Counted from the first letter of the stretch, positions 45,947 through 55,761 are shown. The stretch is DNA of 64,000 nucleotides from Altererythrobacter sp. ZODW24 (GCF_003344885.1 NZ_CP031155.1:1826001-1890000); one strand, 5' to 3'. Numbers and translations: made by a program. Notes: a model not told the origin generated them from the letters alone.

Positions 45947-47647
45947 ATGACCGGAGCCGAACTGGCACTTACGCTGTCAAGCTGCATCGCCTTTATGGCG
46001 CTGGTGGCGCTGATTGCATGGCGGCAGGCGCGCGGATCAGTTGATACAAAGGACGGCTATTTCCTCGCGGGACGGGGTCTTGGCGGTGTGTTCATCGCGG
46101 GCTCGCTGCTGCTCACAAACCTCAGCGCTGAACAGCTAATTGGCCTCAATGGCTCGGCCTACGGCTTCAATCTGTCGAGCATGGCGTGGGAAGTCACCGC
46201 CGCAACCGCGACCATCGCGATGGCGTTTATCTTCCTGCCCCGATACCTCGCTGGCGCCTTCACGACGCTGCCCGAGTTCCTGCGTGACCGCTACGATATC
46301 GGCGTCCAGCGTCTGTCAGTCGTACTGTTCCTGCTCGGTTATGGCCTCGTGACGATCCCTTCGGTGCTCTATTCCGGCTCCATCGCGGTGATGAAGATAT
46401 TCGACGTCCCTGCGCTGTTCGGCATCGGCGAGTTTCCGGCATTGGTCGCCACCATCCTCGTAATCGGAGTGATCGGCGCGACCTATGCCGTGTTCGGGGG
46501 ACTGAAGGCTGTCGCAGTGTCCGACACGGTCAACGGCATCGGGCTGCTATTCATGGGCGTGCTCATATTAGTCCTCGGACTGATGGCGCTTGGCGGCGGG
46601 GACATTGCTGGCGGCGTCCAGCGGCTGGTGCAGGAAAACCCGGAGAAGCTGAACGCTATCGGCGGCGCGGATGATCCCACACCCTTCGGCACGATCTTCA
46701 CCGGCATGATCATCGCCAACCTGTTTTACTGGTGCACCAACCAATATGTGATTCAGCGTACATTGGCAGCGCGTTCTTTGGCGGAGGGGCAGAAAGGCGT
46801 GCTGCTGTCGGGCTACTTCAAAGTACTCGTGCCGTTCCTGATGATGGTGCCCGGCGTGATCGCCTTCCACCTTTATGGCCCCGGACTTTCAACCATCGAT
46901 CTCGCATACCCGCAGCTTGTAAAAGACCTGCTGCCGCATTGGCTGATGGGCCTGTTCCTTGCTGTATTACTGGGTGCAGTGTTCAGTTCGTTCAACTCGC
47001 TGGTGAACAGCGCGGCGACGCTGTTCTGCCTCGATATCCTAGCGCCGATGCGCAAGACGCCGCTGTCGGACCGCGCGATGGTCCGCACCGCGAAGCTGGT
47101 CAGTGCGGTCATTGCGCTGTTCAGTTTCGTAGTCGCGCCGCTGCTGTTCCTTGCGCCCGAGGGGCTGTGGCAGATCATCCGGATATTCACGGGCTTCTAT
47201 AACATTCCGGTCATAACCATCGTGCTGGTCGGCCTGTTCACACGCCGTGTTCCGGCCATCGGCGCGAAGATCGTGATCGTCTTTCACGTGATCGCTTACG
47301 GCCTGCTCAAATTCGCGCTGGCCGATGTCGTGACGCTGCACTTTCTGCATATTTACGCGGTGCTGTTCGTGATCGAAGTCACCATCATGCTCGCTTGCGG
47401 CCGTATCGCCCCGCGCGCCGAGGCATGGCACTTTACACCCGTGAAGGGCGTTGATCTGACCCGCTGGAGATGGGCTGTTCCGACCGCAGTGACGTTGTTC
47501 TCCTGCGTGGTCGCGACGTACCTGTTGTTCTCGAATTTCGGGCTTGCTTCGGGCGGGGTGTCGGCAGCATTTGCGGCCGCTATGGCCGGACTGACCATCC
47601 TCAACTTGGCCTTCTGGTATGGCTATTCCCGTAGGTCAGTAGCTTGA
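45947..47647 (+). CDS. Sodium/solute symporter (SSS/SLC5 family)
   Basis: 566 residues, about 14 helices. Family features: KDGYFLAGRGLGGVFIAGSL, LTNLSAEQLIGLNGSAYG in the Na-binding first core helix, and YWCTNQYVIQRTLAARSLAEG, which resembles SglT-type sugar transporters. The GGGGGAAGAG before the ATG is a strong ribosome site. Probable cargo is a sugar or other polyol. The DUF3604 gene follows after 46 bases and may share its transcript. Confidence 0.92.
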   Translation: MTGAELALTLSSCIAFMALVALIAWRQARGSVDTKDGYFLAGRGLGGVFIAGSLLLTNLSAEQLIGLNGSAYGFNLSSMAWEVTAATATIAMAFIFLPRYLAGAFTTLPEFLRDRYDIGVQRLSVVLFLLGYGLVTIPSVLYSGSIAVMKIFDVPALFGIGEFPALVATILVIGVIGATYAVFGGLKAVAVSDTVNGIGLLFMGVLILVLGLMALGGGDIAGGVQRLVQENPEKLNAIGGADDPTPFGTIFTGMIIANLFYWCTNQYVIQRTLAARSLAEGQKGVLLSGYFKVLVPFLMMVPGVIAFHLYGPGLSTIDLAYPQLVKDLLPHWLMGLFLAVLLGAVFSSFNSLVNSAATLFCLDILAPMRKTPLSDRAMVRTAKLVSAVIALFSFVVAPLLFLAPEGLWQIIRIFTGFYNIPVITIVLVGLFTRRVPAIGAKIVIVFHVIAYGLLKFALADVVTLHFLHIYAVLFVIEVTIMLACGRIAPRAEAWHFTPVKGVDLTRWRWAVPTAVTLFSCVVATYLLFSNFGLASGGVSAAFAAAMAGLTILNLAFWYGYSRRSVA

Positions 47648-47693
47648 CGAAACTTTTATTTGCGTGCCATCCTCCTGCTTAAGGGAGAGAGAC

Positions 47694-49604
47694 ATGCGGA
47701 AATTTATGATCAGCGTTGCGGCGCTGAGCTTGTTGTCAGCTTGCGGAATGGGCGGAGGCGCGTCTGAAGACGCAAGCGGCGATGGCACCGGCACCGTTGA
47801 ACTGGCCGAATTTCCCGAACGCCCGCTGTGGGGCGACACCCACCTGCACACCGATAATTCCTTTGATGCGTTTGGTTTTGGTGCGCGCTTGGGCCCTGAA
47901 GACGCGCTACGATTTGCTAGCGGCGAAGAAGTGATCTCTACTACCGGAGTTTCTGCCAAGCTTTCGCGCCCCCTCGATTTTCTGGTCATTGCCGACCACG
48001 CCGAACTTCTGGGCGGAATACGGCGCCTGTATGATGCGCCGCGTGTGATGATTCGTGATGAAACCATGCGCAAATGGTACGATATGATGCACGAATCGCC
48101 GCAAGAGTCACAGCGCGCGATGAGCGAGATCATTGCTGCCGCTGCCGCAAATACTTTGCCCGCCGGTATGAATGACCCAGAGGCCAATGCCGAAGCCATC
48201 GCGGGCGTATGGACAGCGCATCTTGATACGCTTGACCGGTTCAACCGGCCCGGCAAATTCACAACGCTTGCCGGATATGAATACTCACTCGTTCCAGGCG
48301 GCAACAATCTTCACCGTGTAGTCGTGTTCCGCGATGGCTCTGAGAAGACCAAGCAGACCCTACCTTTCGGCTGGGACGGGACCGACGAGGCCAATGTCAG
48401 TCAGCTTTGGGACTATATGGAAGGTTACGAGAAGGCGACGGGCGGATCGGTGCTCGCGATTCCGCACAATTCGAACATGTCCGATGGGACAATGTTCGAA
48501 CTGACAAAGCACGACGGCGGCCCGATGACGGCGGAATACGCCCGCAGACGTGCCGAACATGAGCCGATTGTCGAGGCGACGCAGATTAAGGGCGACAGCG
48601 AATCCCACCCGTTCCTCTCGCCCAATGACGAATTTGCCAGCTTTGGTGATGTCGGTTGGGAACTCGGCAACCTCACCGACCCCAGCAGCAAAGAAAACGG
48701 CATGTTTGCCGGAGAATATTTGCGCGAAGCGTTGAAGCGCGGACTGACGATTGAACAGCAAACCGGCGTAAACCCCTATCAATTCGGCATGATTGGTTCG
48801 ACCGATTCCCACACGGCGCTGGCGACAGGTGATGAAGACAATTTCTTCGGTAAGCACACCGGCAATGAACCGCGCGGAGAGCGCGGGAATGAAGCGCAGA
48901 ACCTAGGCACGCGGAAGGGCCGCTTTGCCTGGAATTACCTAGCCGGCGGATATGCGGCGGTGTGGGCGCGGGCGAATACGCGCGCTGAAATTTTCGACGC
49001 GATGGAGCGGCGCGAAGTCTATGCAACCACCGGGCCGCGTATGGTGGTGCGGCTTTTCGCTGGTTTCGATTTCGCCGATGATGCATTCGATGGCGACTGG
49101 GTGCGCGATGGCTATGCAAACGGCGTCCCAATGGGTGGAGCGTTGGTGGACGAAGGCAAAGCTCCGCGCTTTGTCGTTTCTGCGCTCAAGGATCCCGAGG
49201 GTGCGAATCTTGACCGCGTGCAGATCGTGAAGGGCTGGGTGGATGCCAGCGGCAACACGCAGGAACGCATCTATGACATTGCCTGGAGCGATCCGGCAAA
49301 CCGGTTGATGAGCGGCGGGAAACTGCCTGCGGTTGGCGATACAGTAGACCGGGCGAAGGCGACTTACGAAAACTCGATCGGTGCGGCGGAGCTCAATACG
49401 GTCTGGACCGACCCCGACTACCGCGAGGGCCAGAACGCATTCTACTATGTGCGCGTGCTGGAAATTCCGACGCCGCGCTGGACGCTGTTTGATGCGGTGC
49501 GTTTCGGTGTTGAATTGAGCGCAGAGTCCGCCGCCAATGCGGTTTCGCAAGAGCGCGCATATAGTTCGCCGGTTTGGTTGAACTCGCCTAAAACCGGAGC
49601 GTAA
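47694..49604 (+). CDS. DUF3604 lipoprotein, PHP-like metal hydrolase
   Basis: 636 residues. Lipoprotein signal MRKFMISVAALSLLSAC with lipobox LSAC. The DUF3604 domain opens with WGDTHLHTDNSFDAFGFG, the HxH metal motif of PHP-type phosphoesterases, followed by FLVIADHAELLGG, AIPHNSNMSDG and MIGSTDSHTALATGD, all metal-ligand candidates. The C-terminal half (about 400-636) is beta-rich. The substrate is unknown. GGGAGAG precedes the ATG. The next gene starts six bases after the stop, forming a three-gene cassette with a parvulin and a HupE/UreJ protein. Confidence 0.92.
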   Translation: MRKFMISVAALSLLSACGMGGGASEDASGDGTGTVELAEFPERPLWGDTHLHTDNSFDAFGFGARLGPEDALRFASGEEVISTTGVSAKLSRPLDFLVIADHAELLGGIRRLYDAPRVMIRDETMRKWYDMMHESPQESQRAMSEIIAAAAANTLPAGMNDPEANAEAIAGVWTAHLDTLDRFNRPGKFTTLAGYEYSLVPGGNNLHRVVVFRDGSEKTKQTLPFGWDGTDEANVSQLWDYMEGYEKATGGSVLAIPHNSNMSDGTMFELTKHDGGPMTAEYARRRAEHEPIVEATQIKGDSESHPFLSPNDEFASFGDVGWELGNLTDPSSKENGMFAGEYLREALKRGLTIEQQTGVNPYQFGMIGSTDSHTALATGDEDNFFGKHTGNEPRGERGNEAQNLGTRKGRFAWNYLAGGYAAVWARANTRAEIFDAMERREVYATTGPRMVVRLFAGFDFADDAFDGDWVRDGYANGVPMGGALVDEGKAPRFVVSALKDPEGANLDRVQIVKGWVDASGNTQERIYDIAWSDPANRLMSGGKLPAVGDTVDRAKATYENSIGAAELNTVWTDPDYREGQNAFYYVRVLEIPTPRWTLFDAVRFGVELSAESAANAVSQERAYSSPVWLNSPKTGA

Positions 49605-49610
49605 GCGGCT

Positions 49611-50417
49611 GTGACACTTCCCGGCTGGACGCGTGAGCCGCTCGTCCACTTTCTGTTTGGCGGGTTGCTGCTCTTTGCCTTCTTCGCATGGCGCGGGGAG
49701 GATGTTGATCCGGCAAGCCGCAGTATCGACATTAGCCGCGAACAGCAGGCCCGGATTGCGCTGCAATTCGAACGCACAATGCAGCGCGCGCCGACGGATG
49801 GCGAGCTCGATGCGCTCGTAGATCAATATGTCCGTGAGGAAGTGCTGTACCGTGAGGCCCTGCGGCTTGGCCTAAATAATGATGATGCTGTGGTCCGAAA
49901 GCGCATGGCCCAGAAGATGGACTATCTCGCCGCCAGCCGCGCCGAGACGCAGCAGCCGAGTGATGCGACATTGCAAGCGTGGTTGGACGAGCATCCCGCA
50001 CGGTTTGCGCCCGACAGCCGGTTTTCCTTCGACCAATTGTGGTTTGCCGAAAAATCAGCGGCTGATGCGGCCAAGGCGAGGCTGGATACGGAAGGGAGAT
50101 GGCAGGATTTGGGCGAACGGATCAGTCTGCCGTCAAGCTTGGATGCCGCCAGCCGCAGCGATGTGACGGCCCGGTTCGGTAGTGAATTCGCGGCGAACCT
50201 TGAAGGCGGGGCCAAGGACGAATGGATTGGCCCCGTGCGGTCAGGCTTCGGCTTCCACCTTGTCCGTTTGCGCGACGCTACTAACGGGCCGGTTCCTCCG
50301 CTGGCCGAAATTCGTGACCGCGTAGAAAACGATTGGCGCGCTGAGACGATGGCAAAGCGCCGCGGCGAGGCCTTCGCGATATTGCGCGACGCCTATGACG
50401 TGACGCTGGAGCAATGA
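49611..50417 (+). CDS. Membrane-anchored parvulin-type peptidyl-prolyl isomerase
   Basis: 268 residues with a GTG start. One membrane anchor (about 10-28, FLFGGLLLFAFFAW) is followed by a SurA/PpiD-like helical chaperone segment (about 40-120, QQARIALQFERTMQRAPTDG and REEVLYREALRLGLNNDDAV) and a parvulin-like domain (about 120-240, FSFDQLWFAEKSAADAAKARL, then DEWIGPVRSGFGFHLVRLRD). It faces the periplasm and may fold or mature its cassette partners. Its stop overlaps the next start as ATGA. Confidence 0.88.
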   Translation: MTLPGWTREPLVHFLFGGLLLFAFFAWRGEDVDPASRSIDISREQQARIALQFERTMQRAPTDGELDALVDQYVREEVLYREALRLGLNNDDAVVRKRMAQKMDYLAASRAETQQPSDATLQAWLDEHPARFAPDSRFSFDQLWFAEKSAADAAKARLDTEGRWQDLGERISLPSSLDAASRSDVTARFGSEFAANLEGGAKDEWIGPVRSGFGFHLVRLRDATNGPVPPLAEIRDRVENDWRAETMAKRRGEAFAILRDAYDVTLEQ

Positions 50418-51397
50418 TCCGCGCTTTTCTGTGTCTGATTGCCGTGTTGCTCGCCGCTCCGGCGATGGCGGATGAGCTCCGGCCCGGGACAATCGAGCTA
50501 ATCCAGCAGGACGAAGCGAACTGGTCGCTGGCGTGGAAGCAGTCGCTTTCCTCGCCCGGGCCCGCACCGCTGATTGTGCCTGAATTGCCGGAGGGATGCG
50601 CGATTGTCGGCGAGCCAATTAAGCGCAATGCGCCATTGGCTCTGCTCGGCAGCGCCCAGGTCCAGTGCTCAGGCGATGTCGCGGGCGGGCAGATCGGTAT
50701 GGCAGGTCTGCTTGGCAACTCGGATGTTCTGGTGCGCGTTCAGCCGCTGGATCGGCCCGTCCAGACCTTGCGCTTAAGCGCCGCCGAGCCGAGCGCGACT
50801 ATCGCAGCCAAACCCTCCGCGGCGCAGGTTTGGCGCAGTTATTTCGGTATCGGTGTAGAACATATTCTGATGGGCTGGGACCATCTTCTATTCGTGATTG
50901 CCCTGGTGTTGCTGGTCGCAAGGCCTTGGGCCGTGATCAAAGCCGCAACGGCGTTCACCGTCGCCCATTCGCTGACTTTGGCGGCAACGGTGCTGGGCTT
51001 TGTCGGCATGGCGCAGCGCCCGGTCGAGGCCGTGATTGCGCTTTCCATTGTCTTTCTCGCGGTTGAACTGGCGCGGCAGGCAAAGTCCGAAAAGCCATCG
51101 CTGACCGAGCGCTGGCCGTGGCTGGTTGCATTCCTGTTTGGGTTGATCCACGGCTTCGGCTTTGCCGGTGCGCTACGCGATATTGGCCTGCCCGAGGGCG
51201 AAGTCCCGGCGGCGCTGATTTCCTTCAACCTGGGCGTTGAGGCGGGGCAGCTGATTGTGATCGCTGCGGTCTTGGCAGTCCGCTTTGCTCTGAAGAAATG
51301 GGTTCCGGCCGCCGAAGCGCCCGCGCTCAAACTCACAACTTACGGGATCGGGATCATCGGCGCTTACTGGTTGGTGGACCGGCTGGCAGGCTGGTAA
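50414..51397 (+). CDS. HupE/UreJ_2 family membrane protein
   Basis: 327 residues. Signal peptide (cleavage near AMADEL, residue 20), a periplasmic beta-rich domain (about 20-135) and six or seven helices. Histidine-bearing segments GVEHILMGWDHLLFVIALVL, TAFTVAHSLTLAATVL and LIHGFGFAGALRDIGLP match HupE/UreJ metal permeases, which move nickel or cobalt. Here there is no hydrogenase or urease gene, and the partners are DUF3604 and a parvulin. The last 34 bases overlap the convergent outer-membrane-factor gene. Confidence 0.9.
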   Translation: MIRAFLCLIAVLLAAPAMADELRPGTIELIQQDEANWSLAWKQSLSSPGPAPLIVPELPEGCAIVGEPIKRNAPLALLGSAQVQCSGDVAGGQIGMAGLLGNSDVLVRVQPLDRPVQTLRLSAAEPSATIAAKPSAAQVWRSYFGIGVEHILMGWDHLLFVIALVLLVARPWAVIKAATAFTVAHSLTLAATVLGFVGMAQRPVEAVIALSIVFLAVELARQAKSEKPSLTERWPWLVAFLFGLIHGFGFAGALRDIGLPEGEVPAALISFNLGVEAGQLIVIAAVLAVRFALKKWVPAAEAPALKLTTYGIGIIGAYWLVDRLAGW

Positions 51398-52797
51398 TCA
51401 CCGCCCAGTGCTTGCCACAACAGGACTCGCGCACGTTCGGCACGGCCCCTCGCCGCGGCTACTCTTGCGCCTGATGTATCGGTGGAGCGGCGGGCTTCGA
51501 GCACCGTTAGGAAGTTAGCCAAACCGGCCCGGTAACGCACATCAGCGAGCCTTGCGGCGCGGTCATTGCGCGCTTGTTCGTCACTCACTGCGGCCAGCTC
51601 ATTATCTGCAGCTGTGACCAATCCATAGGCGGCTTCGGCGTCGCCCAATGCTGTGAAAACTGCGCCGCGATAGGACTGAAAGGCGATCCGCTTGCCGGTT
51701 TCGGCGGCATCAATCTCGGCTTCGACCCGGCCAAAATCAAACAGCGGTGCGGCCAATGCTGCACCCAGCGAGCCGATGAGCGAATCCTCGTCGAACAAAT
51801 CAGCCGGATTGAACGCCAGCAGACCGATTGCGCCTGACAGGCTGATGTTCGGAAAGCGGCTAGCGGCTGTCGCGGCGAGGTCTGCATCGGAGGCGGCCAA
51901 GCGGCTCGATGCAGCCAGCACATCGGGACGGTTTGCAAGCAATATCGAGGGAGCAGCGGCGGGAGCAGCGGGCAGGCCGGTTTCGGGCGCGCCAAGCTCC
52001 AACGTCGTGCGGACGGTCTGTCCCGATGTCGCGGTAAGTGTAACCAGCCGTCCGACTAACCGCGCTCGCTCGCTCTCCAGGGCAGAGAGACGGCTCTTGG
52101 ACGCAGCGGCAGCACTTTCGGCGCGGACCCGGTCGAAGCCGGGGGAGATACCTGCACGTTCACGTGACCCAGCAAGGCGCGCGAGTTCGTTTGCGGCGCC
52201 CAAGTCGGATTCGAGCGACGCCTGCCGGGCTGACAGTGTGCGCCAGTCGATCACCGTCGCTGCTATCTCGCCCAACAGGGCTAGCCTCACTGCCGCAGCA
52301 TCCGCACCCGCAGCATCAATCCGCGCAATTGCGGCGCGTTCCTGCGCGCGCAAACGGCCAAACAAATCGAGGTCCCAGCCTGCATTCAGGCTCGCGCCAT
52401 AGGCAACCTGTTCGGTGTCGATGCTGACACCGGGGGGCAGGGCGTCGGCGATCTGGCTTTGGTTGGTGCGCGATCCTTCGATACTGGCCCCAGCTGTGAT
52501 TTGGGGGAGCCGGTTTGCTCCGGCGCGATCAGCGGAAGCGCGCGCTGCATCGATCCTAAGCAGCGCCTCGCCCAGCGTCGGTGACTGTGCCAGCGCGAGT
52601 TCGGATAACGCACTATATGCCGGATCCCTCGACGGAAGCAGGGCCGCAAGCGTGGCCGCCTCGCTGCCAGTTGGGGTGTAGGAAAATGCCTCGGGCAAGA
52701 CCGGTGTTGGCGTCGCGATCTCCGCAGGTGGGCCCGCGACGCAAGCGCCCAGCGTAATACTGGCAAGGCCAGCCAGAAGGAGCGCCCGCACACGCAT
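51364..52797 (-). CDS. TolC-like outer membrane factor of an efflux system
   Basis: 477 residues. Lipoprotein signal with lipobox TLGAC (about residues 15-19), then the two repeated alpha-hairpin units of the OEP/NodT family (YSALSELALAQSPTLGEALL, GASLNAGWDLDLFGRLRAQE, FPNISLSGAIGLLAF, DFGRVEAEIDAAETGKRIAF). It forms the trimeric outer-membrane channel. Its start shares one base with the HlyD gene stop (TAATG). It completes a tripartite exporter with the three upstream genes. Confidence 0.93.
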   Translation of the reverse strand: MRVRALLLAGLASITLGACVAGPPAEIATPTPVLPEAFSYTPTGSEAATLAALLPSRDPAYSALSELALAQSPTLGEALLRIDAARASADRAGANRLPQITAGASIEGSRTNQSQIADALPPGVSIDTEQVAYGASLNAGWDLDLFGRLRAQERAAIARIDAAGADAAAVRLALLGEIAATVIDWRTLSARQASLESDLGAANELARLAGSRERAGISPGFDRVRAESAAAASKSRLSALESERARLVGRLVTLTATSGQTVRTTLELGAPETGLPAAPAAAPSILLANRPDVLAASSRLAASDADLAATAASRFPNISLSGAIGLLAFNPADLFDEDSLIGSLGAALAAPLFDFGRVEAEIDAAETGKRIAFQSYRGAVFTALGDAEAAYGLVTAADNELAAVSDEQARNDRAARLADVRYRAGLANFLTVLEARRSTDTSGARVAAARGRAERARVLLWQALGGDYQPASRSTNQ

Positions 52798-53810
52798 TAC
52801 TCTGCTCCCTCGGCGGCAGGAGCAGGTTTTGTCTTCTCTGCCTTGCGCGCAGGGATAAAGGCATCAATTTGCTGGCCCATACGGAAGAGCCCGTCCGACT
52901 CCGGCAGTTCGTACAATATCTGCAAAACCCGCACATCGACACGCTCTGCGGCGCTGTTGGTGAGCGACCGCTTGGGCACGATCAATGGCTGTGCGCGGAC
53001 GAATTTGGCGTTGACCTGGCGGTCTGCCGCACCGCGCGGCGAGACTATCGCGGCAGCGCCCATTTCGACACGGGCTGCTTCATCCTCGTCAATGTCGACA
53101 CGGATATAGAGCGGGCGGGTCTGGCCCATCTGGATAAACGCTTCACCGCTGCCGCCTTGCGTGGTGACATATTCCCCCGGGCGGATGTTCACGGCCAGAA
53201 TTTCACCGGTGATCGGAGCGCGCACTGTCAGGCGGCCAAGCTCTGTATTGGCGCTGCCCGCGCCGGCCTGCGCGGCTTGCAAGCGCGCGCGGGCAAGTTT
53301 CAGGCGCTGGTTAGCCGCATTGGCCTCGCCTTCGACGCGAATGACCTCGGAACGACTGACGGCGGCGGGATCATCGACGCTGCGATAGAGTGCGAGCTGT
53401 TGGCGCGCGGTGCTCTGTGCTGACTGTGCTTCGGCGATCGCGGCGCGTGCTTCGCCAATGGCAGCATTGGCCTCGCCCAGGCGCGAGCGGGCAGCACGGT
53501 CATCAACTGTAAATAGCGGCTGGCCTTTGGTGACATAGTCGCCGGGCTGCACGCGCAGGTCGGTGACAAGACCGGACAGGGCCGTGCCAATATCGATCAC
53601 TTCGCTCGATGGTTCGACGACGCCAGCGCCCGCCACGCGCGCTGCGTCAGCCAGTGCGCCGGTTGCGCGTGGCGGTTCCTGATCGGGCTGTGATAACTCG
53701 CGATCAGGCAAGCCGTTCCAGATGAAAATCACGGCAAAGATCAGACCTACCACCGCAATGATCGGGAGGATCTTGCGGCTGAAGCTGACGTTTTGAGGAA
53801 GCAGGGCCAT
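52797..53810 (-). CDS. HlyD/DevB-type membrane fusion protein
   Basis: 337 residues. N-terminal membrane helix (about 14-31), lipoyl-like hairpin GLVTDLRVQPGDYVTKGQPL, a coiled coil (about 105-190, EANAAIGEARAAIAEAQSAQ), lipoyl return LTVRAPITGEILAVNIRPGE and a beta-barrel domain ending in a Lys/Ala-rich tail. It bridges the inner-membrane ABC permease and the outer channel. Nine bases separate it from the ATPase gene. Confidence 0.92.
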   Translation of the reverse strand: MALLPQNVSFSRKILPIIAVVGLIFAVIFIWNGLPDRELSQPDQEPPRATGALADAARVAGAGVVEPSSEVIDIGTALSGLVTDLRVQPGDYVTKGQPLFTVDDRAARSRLGEANAAIGEARAAIAEAQSAQSTARQQLALYRSVDDPAAVSRSEVIRVEGEANAANQRLKLARARLQAAQAGAGSANTELGRLTVRAPITGEILAVNIRPGEYVTTQGGSGEAFIQMGQTRPLYIRVDIDEDEAARVEMGAAAIVSPRGAADRQVNAKFVRAQPLIVPKRSLTNSAAERVDVRVLQILYELPESDGLFRMGQQIDAFIPARKAEKTKPAPAAEGAE

Positions 53811-53819
53811 GAGAATATC

Positions 53820-54536
53820 CTAGTGGTCTTCCGGCATTTCTATGCCGTCATGAGTAATCCGTCCGTCCTCGAGCACGAGGATGCGGTCGGCGAGATCGAA
53901 AATGCGGTTGTCGTGAGTCACGATGATGACCGAACGGTCCTCCGCCACGCCAACTTCGCGCAGCAAATCCATGACCCGGCGGCCCGATTTGGCATCGAGC
54001 GCAGCGGTCGGTTCGTCGCAGACGACAAGGCGGGGTTCGTGCACCAGAGCGCGGGCGATGGCGACGCGTTGCTGCTGGCCGCCTGATAGCTGGTTGGGCA
54101 GCTTATCCGCTTGATCCGCAATGTTGAGTTTTTCCAGCATGGCGACAGCCTTTTTGCGCGCTTCATGCCTATTCATACCCTGCGCGATCAGCGGAACGGC
54201 GGCATTCGATGCAGCGTCGATCGAGGGGATCAGATTGTATTGCTGGAAGATAAAACCGATGTTCTGGAGCCGGAAATTGACCAGCTCCGTGTCGGAAAGG
54301 CTGTAGATGTCCGTCCCGAAAACTTCGACATCGCCCTCGGTCGGCCACAGGATGCCGCACATGATCGAGATCATCGTGGTTTTGCCCGAACCGGATTCGC
54401 CGACGAGATAGGTCAGCTCTCCCGGACAAACATCGAGGTCGATCCCGTGCAGCACGCGAATGGTTTGCTGCCCTGCTTGGAAGTCGCGGGTGACGCCGCG
54501 CGTGCGGATCGCAGGTTGCTTGACTTGCTCGCTCAC
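53820..54536 (-). CDS. ABC transporter ATP-binding protein of a DevA/MacB-type exporter
   Basis: 238 residues with a GTG start. Walker [10 protein letters not shown], signature [19 protein letters not shown], Walker [14 protein letters not shown], and the LolD/MacB-like [20 protein letters not shown] with [15 protein letters not shown]. It powers mechanotransmission by the FtsX-like permease encoded just before it, with which it overlaps by four bases. Confidence 0.95.
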   Translation of the reverse strand: MSEQVKQPAIRTRGVTRDFQAGQQTIRVLHGIDLDVCPGELTYLVGESGSGKTTMISIMCGILWPTEGDVEVFGTDIYSLSDTELVNFRLQNIGFIFQQYNLIPSIDAASNAAVPLIAQGMNRHEARKKAVAMLEKLNIADQADKLPNQLSGGQQQRVAIARALVHEPRLVVCDEPTAALDAKSGRRVMDLLREVGVAEDRSVIIVTHDNRIFDLADRILVLEDGRITHDGIEMPEDH

Positions 54537-55669
54537 CGGAACACCGCCGCCGGTTCGGTTTTAAGGACGCTGCGCAGAGCGATCCAACCGGTCAAAGCCA
54601 GAATCACCAGTACCGCAGCAAGGCTGATAAGCGGGATTTGCCAGGGGATATAAAAGCCTTTGAAGGTAGGGTTGGCGGAGAAGGCATTGATGAACCCGAC
54701 CGTGCCCAGCACGCCGAAACCATAGCCGATTATCCCGACGATGCCGGCCTGTGCTGCCACCATCTTGCGGATTTTGGCATTGGTGACGCCAATCGCTTTC
54801 AGCGCGCCGAACTGTTTGATGTTGTCGCGGATGAACAGGCTGAATGTCAGGCCGACAATCGCCACGCCGACGATAAAGCCGAGCAACACTGTAATTCCGA
54901 AGTTCAGCGGAATACCGGTGTTTTCGATAATGAAGTCGACACCGTCCTGCGCAAATTCATCGCGGGTGCGGGCACGCAGACCAGTCTGGGCTTCGATCCG
55001 GCCCGTAAGTTCTTCAGCAGAAACAGTGTCCGATGCACCGACCAACACAAAGCTGAGCCGGTTGCGTGTTCCGGGGACGTAATTCAGCGCTTGGCTGTAT
55101 TTAGTATAGAGCGTGACCTGACTGGTGAAGCTGGGGACGGCATCGGCGATGCCGCGGATTACTGCGCGCTGGTCATTGAGCTCCAATCGCGCACCAATCG
55201 GGCTTTCACCTTCCGGGAAAAAACGGGTGGTGCCGACATCGTCGATGATGACGGAGTTTGGCCGCGACAGGACGTTCGGACTGCCTTCGAGCATTGTCTT
55301 GGGCAGGCCGATCAGCGTCGCATCGTCCACGCCGATTACTGAAACGCCTTCCAGATCGCCCTCTTTGGTCCGAACCGATGCACTGGCACGCAAATGCGGC
55401 ACGGCCCATTCCACGCCTGGAACCCCGCGCACCCGGTCGAGCGCTGTCGAGGGCATCGGCAGGTTTACGTCGGTTGTGCGGCTGACCTCGTCCATCACCC
55501 ACACATCGGCGGTGGGCACATTGTAAACGCCGCTTGCGCCGCGTTCGATCAAATTGACGAAGATGGTCAGCTGCTGGGTGATGAGCAGAGTCGAGAAGGC
55601 AATGCCGAACAGCAGCCCGTAGAACTTCTGCTTGTCGCCGGTCAGCATTCTGATCGCGATCCAGATCAT
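54533..55669 (-). CDS. ABC transporter permease (FtsX/MacB/DevC family)
   Basis: 378 residues from the ATG before IWIAIRML; a TTG 16 codons upstream is a weaker alternative. One N-terminal helix (about 18-38), a periplasmic MacB_PCD-like domain (about 45-240, VWVMDEVSRTTDVNLPMPST), then three C-terminal helices (GITVLLGFIVGVAIVGLTFS, then one near 310 and one near 350) of the FtsX fold. First gene of the exporter operon and divergent from tetR, with the operators between. The substrate is unknown. Confidence 0.92.
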   Translation of the reverse strand: MIWIAIRMLTGDKQKFYGLLFGIAFSTLLITQQLTIFVNLIERGASGVYNVPTADVWVMDEVSRTTDVNLPMPSTALDRVRGVPGVEWAVPHLRASASVRTKEGDLEGVSVIGVDDATLIGLPKTMLEGSPNVLSRPNSVIIDDVGTTRFFPEGESPIGARLELNDQRAVIRGIADAVPSFTSQVTLYTKYSQALNYVPGTRNRLSFVLVGASDTVSAEELTGRIEAQTGLRARTRDEFAQDGVDFIIENTGIPLNFGITVLLGFIVGVAIVGLTFSLFIRDNIKQFGALKAIGVTNAKIRKMVAAQAGIVGIIGYGFGVLGTVGFINAFSANPTFKGFYIPWQIPLISLAAVLVILALTGWIALRSVLKTEPAAVFR

Positions 55670-55727
55670 TCGGCTGCAGCCCTTTGCCTTCGATGGGGTT
55701 GCCGACTCACTCGACAATCGCCATTAT

Positions 55728-55761
55728 TGAACGGTATCGTTTAACTGAACGGAGCCGTTCA
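55728..55761. promoter_or_regulatory. Two TetR-type operator palindromes between exporter operon and regulator
   Basis: TGAACGG-AG-CCGTTCA (55746-55761) is a perfect 16-bp palindrome directly before the regulator start. TGAACG-GTAT-CGTTTA (55728-55743) is a near copy with one mismatch, offset by 18 bases. Both share TGAACG half-sites. The placement between divergent genes predicts repression of both by the adjacent TetR protein. Confidence 0.75.
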
